NCBI GenBank assembly: GCA_903813345.2
Contig: CAIIXF020000009.1
Coordinates: 17,385,759-17,449,758, forward strand
Origin: Owenia fusiformis
Lineage: Eukaryota > Annelida > Polychaeta > Sabellida > Oweniidae
DNA length: 64,000 bases
Direction: 5' to 3'
This document shows positions 45,087 to 56,604 of this stretch, piece after piece. Under the pieces are notes generated by a model, which was not told the DNA's origin, did not search any database, and saw only the letters and a list, made by a program, of their open reading frames with translations. Positions within the stretch are counted from its first letter, which is position 1. Each line of letters opens with the position of its first letter. The translations under genes and the position numbers were made by a program.

Positions 45087-48000
45087 TCATTGATATGCAG
45101 AGGGGAAGGGAAATTTCCATACAAATAATCCACCATCGTCACTGACGCTTAGGATACGACGCTGATCTGGTGATATTTTGAGGCGACGTATTGTGCCACA
45201 GTGTCCAATACCAACATACACTTCCTCTCCCTCATCATACAGCCATACCTGAAAATCATAAAATCATTTTTATTAGCTACTTTTTATGAAAAATGCACAG
45301 GATAGACCCCCCTCTATAAGCAGCCAGAATTATTGCATAGCATGTTAAATGTCCATTGCGCAGTCAGTTTGTGCCAAAAATGAAAACTGAATAAAACATC
45401 GATATTTTAAATTTTACATTTTATTGATCTCTTTTTATATGACACACGTTGATCTATCAAGGCATTTTTGGGCAATATCATTATATACAATGGAATAATA
45501 ATATTTCCCCACTGATTCATAAGTTGTTGTTTTTTTTTCTCAAGATCCGGACATTGAATTTTCATAAATATTTTCTAAATAATTATGGTTTCCCATAAAA
45601 TGATCCCAATATTTTTGTCTTTCACAAGTTTTGTTATTCAGTATATCTTTCCTCTCTATTTCTGAATTGTAGAAAAAAAAGTTGATTGATAGTAAGTTTA
45701 ATTTGCTTAAATTGTCAACCAGGGGGTCATGAACAGAACTTTCTCAAAAGTTACGAATTCATAATTCGTAACTTTATGAAATTTGTAAATATTTAAAAAG
45801 TTATGAATGACTTACGAATTTGTAAAGTTACGAATCGGCTATAACAGAACACTTTCGTAAGTTTTGAGATCATTATTTAGCACAAATAAAAACATCACAT
45901 CATTTAATATCATTGCGCGCTGTGGTTAAACTTGTCTCCGCGATCTCAAAGAATCCCAGCTCAGGAACATATCTGCTAATCATGTAAGAATAAGTGGATA
46001 TTCCAAATATGAAACTTTGCATGTATATAAAAAAAACAATTTGTGTTTGTCAAACTGTATACCTTACATAAGAAATAAATGAGAAATATGCTGTTCACAA
46101 AGTTATGAAAGGGTCTGAGGTGCTATTAAAGTTACGAACGAAAGCATATGTGACGTCATTTTTTCATAACTTTGCGAATCGTTCGTAACTTTACGAAAGT
46201 TCAGTTAATGCATATTTACCAAATTCGTAAAATTAACAATTGATTTGCAAAGTTCTGTTAATGACCACCAGGCAGACTAGAAGTGTAAACAGTTTTTTTT
46301 GAAGAGTTATGGTTGCTATGGTAATGTAACATTACAGAACCCAGCAACATTTAACAAGAAAATCAGCAACTACCTAGAGTAGCAGACCCCCCCCCCCCCC
46401 AATAAAACGTTTTGGCTAAATAAAGCTCTTTTGGCTAAATCTACAACAATGACATTGCTCTGACACCATATCAGAAGTTCCTTTTGGTGGCCATTTTGAA
46501 TTGAGGATCCATATCGGGAATTCCTTCTCAAGCAAGGACCTATTCCATAAAACATTAGTCTTCATGTATAAAAGGACAATTACTCTGATAGTGATAACCA
46601 ATATACTATACTAGTAATACAATTTTGATGGAAGATCAGGAATTGGATATGGCAGATTACCTATTCAACAAGAAAAAAAATATATACTGACATCTTTAGA
46701 ACTTTTGGTCTTTTCTTAAAACAGAGATGACTAGTTTTCCTTAACCTTTTGTAAATCAATTATTTATTTATTTTAGATTTTTTACCTTTATAAGTTTGTC
46801 CTCTCCACCAGATGCAATATATCTGCCATCAGGAGAAATATCCATTCCATTGATCTCCCCTGACTTGCATCCCTCTAGTTCTCGTATCTGGGCACCATCA
46901 TATGATTCCCAGTAGCCAATCTTGCGGTCAGAGCCACTGGTGATGATCTGGCACTCATCTTTACTGTAGTTGACACACTTGAACATAGTGCTGGCAAAGA
47001 TGATCTGGGATCTCACTTGCTTCCTGCAAATATTTATAACTAAAGTAGCCTAGTTTTTAATGATTTTGTAATGTATTCTTGACTGATTACCAACCTAATG
47101 TTGAAGCAGTTTGACTTTTACCAAATACGATCACAACCAAGAATATTAAAATTTGACTATTGCCCTTTAAAACACAATAGAAAACTAACTCCAGAGAGTA
47201 TTTTGGAGTTTCAAAGCGACTAATTTACAGGGAATTCCCACTTTAGGCAGCCATTTTGAAATTTTAAAGGCATGAATCAGAAAAATGATACTATAAGTAT
47301 GATCTACATCAAAATTCTATTGATTTGAGTATAATATAGGCCTAGTCATGCTTCGAAGAAGTCTGAACATTTTTGCAAAATCTGACATTAGGTGGCCATT
47401 TTGATTTGAATTCGCCAAACATTCCTGTAATTTTTAAACCAGTGGCCATCTTTAAATTAGATTAATAAACTTCTTTTATTCATTAAAGAGTGAGTGAATA
47501 CTTGAAGCTGACTTATATTTTCCAACTTACGTCAAGTCCCATATGATGCAGGTACCATCAGCACTAGATGTGACACACTGTAGCCCATTCTCCCGCACCT
47601 TGATACATGTCACCTCAGATGTGTGCTCCTTCATTACAGCCAGCAGCTTAGAAGTCATCTGACCACGTCTCTGCACAGTCCATACTCTCACCTAAATAGC
47701 ATATGATAGTGCATCTTTAAGCTAGAATCTCAGATAGAGGGTATGGCAATTGACAACAAGGCATTAACATGACAAAATGTCACCACCTAATTGCTCATAA
47801 TATTATGAGTTCAATCTTAAGTCAGATTTGAATTTCTGAGAACTTGTAGATGATTTGTGAAAAAATTGGTCAATTTGAAGCAAGTTGAAAAAAGAATCTT
47901 GACCTTGAGAATGTCATTGAAGGTCAAATCTATAGTCAGATTTGAACTTCTGAGAACTTGCAGATGATGTTGAAAAAAAATTGATCAATTTGAAGCAAGA

Positions 48001-51000
48001 TTAAAAAAACAACTTTTTAGCCTTGAGAAGGTCATTGAAGGTCAAATCTTTTTTGACCTTGAGAATGTCATTGAAGGTCAAATCTATAGTCAGATTTGAA
48101 CTCTTGAGAATTTGTAGATGATTTTGAAAAAATTGTCAATTTGAAGCAAGTTGAAAAAAGACCTTTTTGACCTTGAAAAGGTCATTGAAGGTCAAATCTT
48201 AAATATAAAGTCAGATTTGAACTTCTGAAAACTTGTAGATGATTTTGAAAAAAATGAAGTCAGTCTAAACAGTATTTGTTAAGTTATTGGAAGTTGTAAG
48301 AATTTGTTACAGACGCCAACCACCAACCGCCGTAAAAAATGGAGACCATAACAATATGTCACAACTTTTTGGTGGTGACATAAAAATATAGCAGACAAAG
48401 CAACATCAATGATTTTCCAAACAATGTGTTATTGACCATTTCAAATAAATTCCATTAAAATATAAGGTGAACATCTTTTTAACAATGTGCCTGTCCAAAT
48501 GGAATATTTTTGAAGTGACAAATAATAGGATGGTTCGCGGGCAATGGTTTAGTTTAATATGTTACCTGTCCCTCACTACCACCACTGACAATCTTCAATT
48601 CCTTGCTTCCTTCTTCATGGATACATGCGATTGCAGAGACCCCTTTATTATGGGCATCAGGTATGGTATACATGAGTTTGCCACTTTCAGGCTTGAACAA
48701 TCTGATCTTGCCATCTATCCAGGCTACAAAGAACATAAAATTATGTCAACATGTTCATTTACATTTATATATATGCCATTCTTTTACCAGTTGCCAAGGG
48801 AATGAAATGCTTTGAAAATTTTGGGTAACATAGAATATTTAAACCATGGAAACATTAAATTCAATCGAGATATCTTTTGCTTAAGTCTCAACTAGTCATT
48901 TTCCTTCATCCTCCGATCACAGGGCTTCAAAATCCAGAATACTTCTTTCTTTTTACCCCCTGCGATAAGCAATTAGCATTTCCCCGATTAAGAACTCGCA
49001 ATTTGATTCGCTGTAGCATGTATACATCATCGGCGCATAATTATAGATCACGTGATTCAGTTTTGTCAAGCGCTTCCAAATTGGCAGGGGGAAAGAAGGA
49101 GGTACAGATTCTGGACACCTGCTTAGGAGGATGATTTCCTTTTACATAAAGTTTTCGGTACTGTCAATTGCTTTATTTTGAGGGCTGTTTTAATTTGGCG
49201 GATCTGGTGGATTGATGAAAACTGTCAAATTTAGTCTACGCCAGTTTTTTGAAAAATCCTGGGACCTTAAGTTGCATTGAAAACTCTCAATATTTTGATT
49301 GTAACCCGATTTTTATTACATATTAGCTCATATAATGAAGGTAGCCCTCCTTAGGTGACTTCCCAACTAGCCCTCCAATATCCATATTTTACTGATCATA
49401 TGGGTCAATCCCCCAAATTAAATAGCAGCCAAAATTTTGAAATTTGCCCAATCTGCCAAATTAAATACCATCAAATTAAAGCAATTGGCATTGCTTACTT
49501 ACCACTAACTATACATGTGCCATCTCGAGTGAAGTCAATGGCCCGACATATTATATTTGGTACAGCAATGCGCAGAAGTTCTTTTCCTTGGTTCAAATTC
49601 CATATTTTTATTTCATCTTTTGCACAGGTAGCACAGAGTTCAGAACATTGACTGAAAACAGAGAGGTTCTAAAATGTAACTGATGAATCCAGATCTAATT
49701 TACTGCATTAAAATCCAGGTGGAAGTCCAAAAATTACACAAATGCGAGAACACAGTACCAAGAAATGACCCTTGAGAAACAACATCATTATCAATAGTTT
49801 ATAGTTATATATTGGTCATATATTAGTTATGATATCTTATACAAAAGACTGCATGTGGGCATTGTATACAAACAATAAGAGTTCAAATATTACTGCACTT
49901 ACTATGGGAATGCTACATCAAGAATAGCTCCATTGCTTGCTGTACATATCAGACTGCTTGTGAAGTCATGGAATTCAAACTTGTACATCTGGCATTTGTT
50001 TGTGGCTACAAAGAATTGGTGTCCCATCCCTCTGAGTGCAATTGAAGTGACAGCCCCTGCCACAGATTGGGTTTTTCTGGATAACAGCATATTAATAATG
50101 TATGAATATATGTGCGTGTCTGGTATAATAGGCACTTCCCTCGAAGTCATGTTATCAATTGGTGAAGCTCTTCACAATTCAAAGTGCAAAATTTGCCACA
50201 AATGTGCAAAATCTAAGTGTGGTAGAGAAAGGAACACATTTTTTTAAAATCTTTAGTTTTTCTCAAATTAATTAAGTATGCACTATTGGGATTTTTAGGA
50301 AATAGACATGACAAATTTACAATGAATCTCAAAGATATACATTTAGTGCAGACTTGTGTTGTATATATACACTTTATCACTTACTTTGTTCTCTTGAATG
50401 TTTCACTGTTTACAATAGAGACTGTTCCATCCCCAGCTCCAATTAGGAGTTCTTTGGACTCCTTTGCCTCCAGGGCATGAATGCACACAATGCCCTGGCT
50501 AAACTTTCCCTTTTCTGGACCAACCCGCAAACATTTGTGAGTCTTGGTGCTAATAGCTAAGATATCTCCTGTTGTTGTCCCACAGTACACTTCACTGTTA
50601 TCTTTAGATATCTACATAACAAAATGTCATAATTCAAATATAGTCTAATATCAATTGAATATAATAATGTTAACAGATTTTATATAAAAAATGTATTTTA
50701 TGAATACATGTACATTACAAGTATTATTTTGATAAGTTGTATGTTATAAATCAGTAAGTGCACTATCATGATCTAATACACAGATGCCGGCACGATCGTA
50801 TGTGTAGTAATAGTACCTCAAGGATAGTTTTTTTTCTATTTTTCATTTCACAATTGTGCAGCCATTACAGAGGTTTCTGTGATAAATCATACCTCGTTCA
50901 AAGCGTCTTGTTAATATGTATCTCCATAATCACAAAAAAAGGTTATTCAAACATTCCTACATTAATAAGAGTTAAAAATAAGGTAATTTTGTCCTACAGG

Positions 51001-54000
51001 AAAGACTTTACCTAGTAGATTTCTAGAATGTGACATAAGCTTACAATAGGAAGCGCGCTATGTTCAAACTCAAAGCAGTAAATTTTTAGATGTTTAAACT
51101 TGAAATACAGCGTTCATACAAAATTTTATAGAACCTAACAAATTGCAATAGAAAGATGAAGTATTAGGCTATACGGGAGGTTTTGAAGGGTGGTCATTTT
51201 TTCCAGTTTTTTTTTTTTTTTAGTTTTTATGGTTTCTTTATTTTACTTTACAAAATTATCTACAAATGACAGGGCCGAGGCTGAAATCAGCATTATTGGC
51301 CCTGTTAATACAAAGTTTATTCAAATTTACAAAATAGCAACAAAATGACTACCAACATATATGTATGCATGGCAGGAATGTGTTAAAACTATATAATTAT
51401 ATCAATGCATTCACACAAAAAGGATGTAAAATGCTTCAATATTGAAGAATTGCATGTTATGCTAACTCCATCTCTGCCATACATTAAGATATTCAGCTTT
51501 TGCTCTATAGAGCATCCTGTAAAGAAAATGTTCATTTCTGGCATGTTCCTGAGTTCCCCCCAAAGTTTCTCTCTTATAACATTCAACAGAGGGCATTTGA
51601 AGATTAGATGCTTTGTAGTTTGTTGTTTAAAACCACAGATGCATTTGGGACTGTCAATACCTTGAAAATTATGTTGAAAAAGATGACCAGTAAAAATGAA
51701 ATCACATCTTGTTCTATTCAGTAAAATTTCTTCTTTTCTTGTAAGATCCAGGTTTGTGGTTGTTAAATGCTTCATTGTTCCTGAATATTTACGTAAATTG
51801 GTTTTGAAAGTGACTCTTGATGGTGCACTTTTTAGATAATTTGGAATGGCTTCCCGCTCTCTTATGGCATTTATTATTGGTGACTTTTGTGAACGTGCAG
51901 TTAACTTTGGAATAGTGTATTCTCTTGATTTTCTTAAGTTAATATTATGTTGCTTATTTTGATAACTATCAAAAAATTTTTGAACATAAGTTGGGACCAA
52001 TTTCTGTCTAACATCATACATTAAACGTAAACGTTTCTCCTTTCTCCGCTCAGACAGGGTATTCCAATTTAGACATTTCAAAACCTTTACAGTAGATGTT
52101 CCATGAATGCAGCCACTTACTAATAATGCTGCCCTATAATGAACTTGGTCTAGTTTCATAATATTATACTTGGTAGATTTTTCAAATAATATACTTCCAT
52201 ACTCTAAGTTTGGGAGAATAAATGATAGATACATCTTCTCTAGGTGTTTAGCTCGAATCTTGGTCTTAAGAACTTTCAATGGATTTAACATTATATTACA
52301 TGCTTTTATGATATCCCGTAAATGGGCTTCAAAATTCAAATGCTCATCTAGAATGACTCCTAAGTGTTTATGAGTTCTGGTTCTATTAATGACCTCATTT
52401 CCTAGGTAGAGGGGAGGGTATAAGAGATTGCACCTCCTTGAGCCTTTAAAAATCATATCTTGACTTTTTTCCAGTGATTTTTGCAATTTGATGTCTCATC
52501 CCTTTGGTTTATTTATTGAGCCTAGCCTTCTACAATAAATATGATCTGACTGGCATCTGTGCTTTAATAGCTCCTAACTGCTACAAAGATAGGGCACTTA
52601 TGTATTTATTAGCCAATTCAGCCATACTGTTCATCATAGCACAATTAATGTATACAGAGCTGTAGTCTTGCTTGAAGACCCTCCTTATCTATTTGAACTG
52701 TTGGGAGGTTGGGGGAGGTTGGGCAAGGCTAATAGAGATGTTGCTTTTACTGTCCATTGACACTTACTTCTAAGCACTTGACTATACGTTTACAATTGCC
52801 TGTGTATGCTTCTACTGGACGGATCTTTCTGTTTGTAACATCTAGACTCCATATCCTTATAGTATTACTGAAACCAAATGGTATTCATTCAAAAATGTAA
52901 TGAGATGAAATCATTTAAAAATGATTGTAACATTTAAGATCCAGCTCATGCCAACTACTAATATATTTCAAAAATGAATTTTCAGTTGAACTAAGGCTAC
53001 CATTTGTCATGTTTGTAGCCTTAAAAATCACCAACTTTTTTCACAATAATAGATATTATATAGGTTTACTTCAAAACATTAATTTCGGATAAATAAATAA
53101 AAAGCATAGTTATGAGTCTCAGACACTCCCTCCTCTGTTATCTCTATATGAGAAATGTTGATAGCCATGACACTTTGACTATAGACTCCATTTTTATCAG
53201 ACTGGCTGTATAATAGAAGCTCAATATATAAACATGACAATTTATAGAGAAATGCTTACTTTCCAGCTGTGACAAACATGTTCTCATCATTGTTGGCAAA
53301 GCGTACCACATATGTTGTCCCGGCACTCTGTACCTGAGCAGGGGAACCACAGATTGCATCTCTGCGGGCTATATCCCAGATAACGATGCTGAAAAACAAA
53401 CAGTTGTGTAATAAAATATTAATGGTAAAGATGAAGTCATATTTTTCAGTTTATCAGTAGTCCTCCAATACTATCTTAACTACCAAGCTGTCCAAATCCG
53501 ATTTGATCAAGTAAAGTTTCCTGCAATAAAATCAGCCTCTCAGTTTCAAACATTGCCTGCACATTGATTTGACTTTTTTCTAACAAGGACTATATTCATG
53601 GGAATATGAAGAATACATAAAAGCTTACCTTCCATCATCTTGACCACCAAGTGTTGCCAGATACCTATCATTGGGTGAAAATGCAAGGCATTCCACCTTC
53701 ACTTTGTGGAGAGTAAATGTGGCATAAATACATTTCTCTTCATAGTCCCAAACAATGACATCAGCCTGAAACCAGTTACAATATAAATCTAACAATGCTA
53801 GAGCAAGCTAGTATATACGCTTTAAATAGGCTTATTAGCCTTTTGCAGATTATTGATGTAGATGTATAGTAAAATATATTAATTGCCTGGCGAGAGGCAA
53901 GAGCTCCTAAAATGACAGCAAAAAATATTTTAACTAGACCAGCTATGATAAATTGTGATTGTATAGCTCTCATTTAATAGCTAAAGTGGTTCTTCTTGTA

Positions 54001-56604
54001 ACCATTTTAATGTGGTAGACTTACTTTGAAGCCCATGTGAGTTTGCTGCCCAGATGCGATGTATCGACCACTTTTGGATACAGCAACACAAGTGACATTG
54101 TTTGTATGCCCTTGTAGGAAATCTTGCTTGTGATTGCTAAGGTTTTCTATGACAATTTTATCTCCTAGGGGATAGATGAGATGTTTCATATCTGGGTGTA
54201 CCTTCAGCCCCTGTGGAACTTCCCCTGCAATATGTATATGCAACATTAATAATATGAGAGTATACATGTACAATAGGGTACATGTAGGCTGAAGAGGGGG
54301 AACCCCCACAGCTTTAGCGATGACTGACATATTATTAATTCTCACCAGTTAGTTTTCGAATATAACATGTTGTTGTGATGTTTTAATCGATGTACGCATA
54401 TTCCTTACATTTTTCTTTATCTTGGTGTGAAAAACTAAGCTATGATATTGGTTAACATGCCAGAAATTAACATAATATTATTCAAAGGGGTATAAGAAAT
54501 TTTGAATCCACCACGTACATCATCTCAATACAGGTTTACATTAAAAGCATATGTCATCTTTGAACCTGGGGTTAAGCCCCCCCCCCCCCCCTCCTTTGTA
54601 GGCTACAATGACAAGGAGACTGTCATTGCCATGTGAAATTTAGAAATTCATTCAGTTATATTAGGAACATGATCTCCTTTTCCAGAGGTAGTGAAAATTG
54701 CTCGCAAAAAAATCCAAAAAATGATCTTTCTGAAAATGTTAAAATATTTGTTCTAAATCATTCAACCTACTTACATTTGACGTACCACAGAGTTTTATGG
54801 CAGAGTGTATTTATACATCCCATAGCTAGTAAAAGAAATACCCGATACGTATCGAAGGACATATCAGCCGTTTTCTCAAAGAAATGGCCCTGTGTTCAAG
54901 TGACATTAGGATTCCAAGTTTTGAATAGTGTTGTCGCGATGTGCCATAATCGTAAATCGATGCATCTGCAATTTTCAGTAGTAAACATTGATGCACATCG
55001 CGATGTACATCGAGAAAATGTTCGAGAAAAGTGCACTGAAATACCGAACGCTAATGCACTAAAATACCGAACAGAACAAATTAATAAGAGTACGCTGGTA
55101 CATCCGGGAACTTCTAGTAGTGGTGAAATGAAAGTAAAGTAAAATTTTTTAGATTAATGGTTCATTTCGACTCGCTAAAACAGTTTTAAAGCGAAAGAAT
55201 ATCAGAAAACATTGGAAAACGAAATAAGACATGAAAAAAGGTAAGCAATTTGTGTCAAAATAAGAAAAGAAAGGGCGATTTTAAGCAAATGAAAGTTTTT
55301 AGAAACATCGATGTTTTGTTTCAGACATCGATGCATCGCCAGAATCAGCTTTGGCGATGTATATCGCTATGTATCGATTAATCGCGACAACACTAGTTTT
55401 GAACTGACAAAAGGTAGGTGATATATAACGCCGTGATGGCCAAACCTACTGTATATAACGAAAAAAGAAAATCGTGGCAAAAAAATGGGATATACGTCAA
55501 TTTTTGGACTGAGGAGGACCATAATTGGAAGGTTTTGGTTATTTTAATATTGTGCAAGAAGTTTCTCTCTAATTGGATCGATATATATTGTAACAGTACC
55601 ATGCAACTACTTATTAAATGGATAATTAGAATCACTCCAAACCAACTGAATCATCTTGATTAGGCTAGGCCTAAGGTAGACAGGGATGCCCCGGCTCTGA
55701 TGAGTTTGACTATTGGAGTTTTGACTTACATCAGAGGTGTAGGGTCACCTTCTATATCAGATTTATAAATAAAGACCCTACAGGTGCATCTAGGCCTAGT
55801 CCTAGGGTAGGCCTAACCAAACCCGTGTGGCCCAGTTATCTACTCCCGTACTCCTAGATCTACGACAATTCAGAATCGGGAGTAGATTACTGGGCCAGAC
55901 GGGTTTGGTTAGGGTAGGCCTTATCCTGTACCAGGACTATAGTCCTGTATGGAGCGCACTCTTTTGCCTGTACGATTACAACTTGGGAGAATTATCTACG
56001 CCCCTTACACTTAAGATACCTACCTCAATGCATTATAGCACTCAAAATGTAACTTCTAATATATTGGAACCGCCGATTGTCTGGGTATATCGCCAGAACG
56101 GGAACATTTTTCTTTTTCATCGAGAGAGATTCCATCACTTTTCAAGATGGCGGTTGGATTTAAAAGGGGAATCCCCCGTATGACTGTCCCGGATGTGGAC
56201 CGGAAGTACCAATATGGAGGAATTTGACGGTTGAAATAAGTAAATGTTACACGCAAATATTGCGATCAAAAACGAAAATGTCTTCGTTCTGCCGATAAAC
56301 CCAGACAATTGTGGATTCATCTACACGAAAAGAATGCTAAAATACCAAGGAATCTATTGAAGTAGGTATCTGAAGTGTAAGAAGCGTAAAAAATTCTCCC
56401 ATGTTGTAATCGCACAGGCAAAAGAGTGAGATGTTCACAGGACCATAGTCCGGGAACAGGATAAGGTAGGCCTAGCTGCGAGCATCAAAAATTTCAAAAT
56501 TCGGATTCGACCTTAGGAAAATCAATATTTGATAAATACATACCATTAAATCCGAAAGCACTCTCTAGTTCCAACTTGGGAACATCTATTGGTGTCTGTG
56601 ACAT
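45087..56604 (-). CDS. CFAP52: CFAP52/WDR16 ciliary WD-repeat protein (12 exons)
   Basis: Exons in transcript order: 56604-56544, 54224-54025, 53765-53629, 53388-53260, 52867-52768, 50611-50385, 50076-49903, 49651-49503, 48723-48566, 47691-47531, 47023-46786 and 45248-45087. Every junction is GT-AG and phase-compatible, giving 631 residues against about 620 in human. Diagnostic stretches include GLKVHPDMKHLIYPLG, FLQGHTNNVTCVAVS and GRYIASGQ near the N-terminus, RRDAICGSPAQ, IALRGMGHQF, QIITSGSDRKIGYWE, IRELEG, INGMDIS, and the ending LFVWKFPFPSAYQ. They build two seven-bladed WD40 propellers. The protein is a microtubule inner protein of motile-cilium doublet microtubules, so the gene should be expressed in ciliated cells. 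Introns hold a LINE, a hAT-like MITE, a foldback and other repeats. Start is the only ATG preceding the conserved FNGEVPQGLK join. Confidence 0.96.
45726..46267. mobile_element. MITE with repeated 'AAGTTACGAAT' motifs
   Basis: GGTCATGAACAGAACTTT at the left pairs with an inverted GGTCATTAACAGAACTTT at the right. The interior holds many ACGAAT/ATTCGT and AAGTTA motifs in both orientations, so the element can fold extensively. A possible CCAGG direct repeat flanks it. It lies in CFAP52 intron 11. Confidence 0.7.
47220..47470. repeat. Fragment of the CCATTTT repeat family
   Basis: GGCAGCCATTTTGAAATTTT, ATGAATCAGAAAAATGATAC and GGTGGCCATTTTGATTTGAA also occur, diverged, at about 38330-38520, 41150-41340 and 61570-61910. 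It lies in CFAP52 intron 10. Confidence 0.55.
47755..48385 (-). repeat. 'GTCACCACC' tandem-repeat element, minus orientation
   Basis: It is the reverse-oriented relative of 41372-41945: ACAAAATGTCACCACCTAAT on one side, GTCACAACTTTTTGGTGGTG on the other. About four diverged units contain GACCTTGAGAAGGTCATTG and GTCAGATTTGAACTTCTGA. It lies in CFAP52 intron 9. Confidence 0.75.
49165..49487. mobile_element. MITE of the 'AATTTGGCGG' family
   Basis: CAATTGCTTTATTTTGA on the left is nearly the reverse complement of TCAAATTAAAGCAATTG on the right. The interior contains TTTTAATTTGGCGGATC and AATCTGCCAAATTAAAT. Its right end is only about 15 bp from the splice donor of CFAP52 exon 8. Confidence 0.75.
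51207..52496 (-). mobile_element. 5'-truncated LINE with poly(A) tail
   Basis: A minus-strand frame of 365 codons (52486-51389) begins in the RT thumb region with HLGVILDEHLNFEAHL, passes LPNLEYGSILFE, and ends with a zinc cluster CICGFKQQTTKHLIFKC. It is a non-LTR retrotransposon ORF2 C-terminus of a lineage different from the copy at 20757. A T-run at 51208-51221 on the plus strand is its poly(A) tail. An in-frame TGA just upstream of 52495 marks the truncation point. It sits in CFAP52 intron 5 in the same orientation as the gene. Confidence 0.85.
54926..55395. mobile_element. hAT-like MITE, 470 bp, with 8-bp target duplication
   Basis: TAGTGTTGTCGCGAT on the left and ATCGCGACAACACTA on the right are perfect inverted complements, flanked by an exact 8-bp direct repeat GTTTTGAA (54918-54925, 55396-55403). 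The interior has many ATCGATG and CATCGCGATGTACATCG palindromes and no transposase. Duplication size and ends fit hAT elements. It lies in CFAP52 intron 1. Confidence 0.93.
55804..55912. repeat. Hairpin next to the foldback element
   Basis: GCCTAACCAAACCCGTGTGG with CCCAGTTATCTACTCCCG is followed by its near-perfect inverse (CGGGAGTAGATTACTGGGCC, CGGGTTTGGTTAGGG). Arms are about 45 bp with a short loop. Confidence 0.8.
55921..56464. mobile_element. Foldback element, 544 bp, with 8-bp target duplication
   Basis: TTATCCTGT on the left and ACAGGATAA on the right are inverted ends, flanked by the direct repeat GGTAGGCC (55913-55920, 56465-56472). Arms are long: the CTATAGTCC, TTTGCCTGT and TACAACTTGGGAGAAT region reappears inverted near 56385-56450. 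A truncated relative is at 35566-35970. It lies in CFAP52 intron 1 and ends about 80 bp from the first exon. Local sequence is rich in TAGGCC, so the duplication is slightly less certain than the others. Confidence 0.82.

Noticed and set aside
48467-50247. Plus-strand frames over CFAP52 exons
   Set aside because: They overlap minus-strand coding exons whose WD40 frames and splice sites are consistent.
54633-55142. 169-codon plus-strand frame
   Set aside because: It crosses the left border and target duplication of the hAT-like MITE, so it cannot be an old conserved gene, and no family is recognisable.
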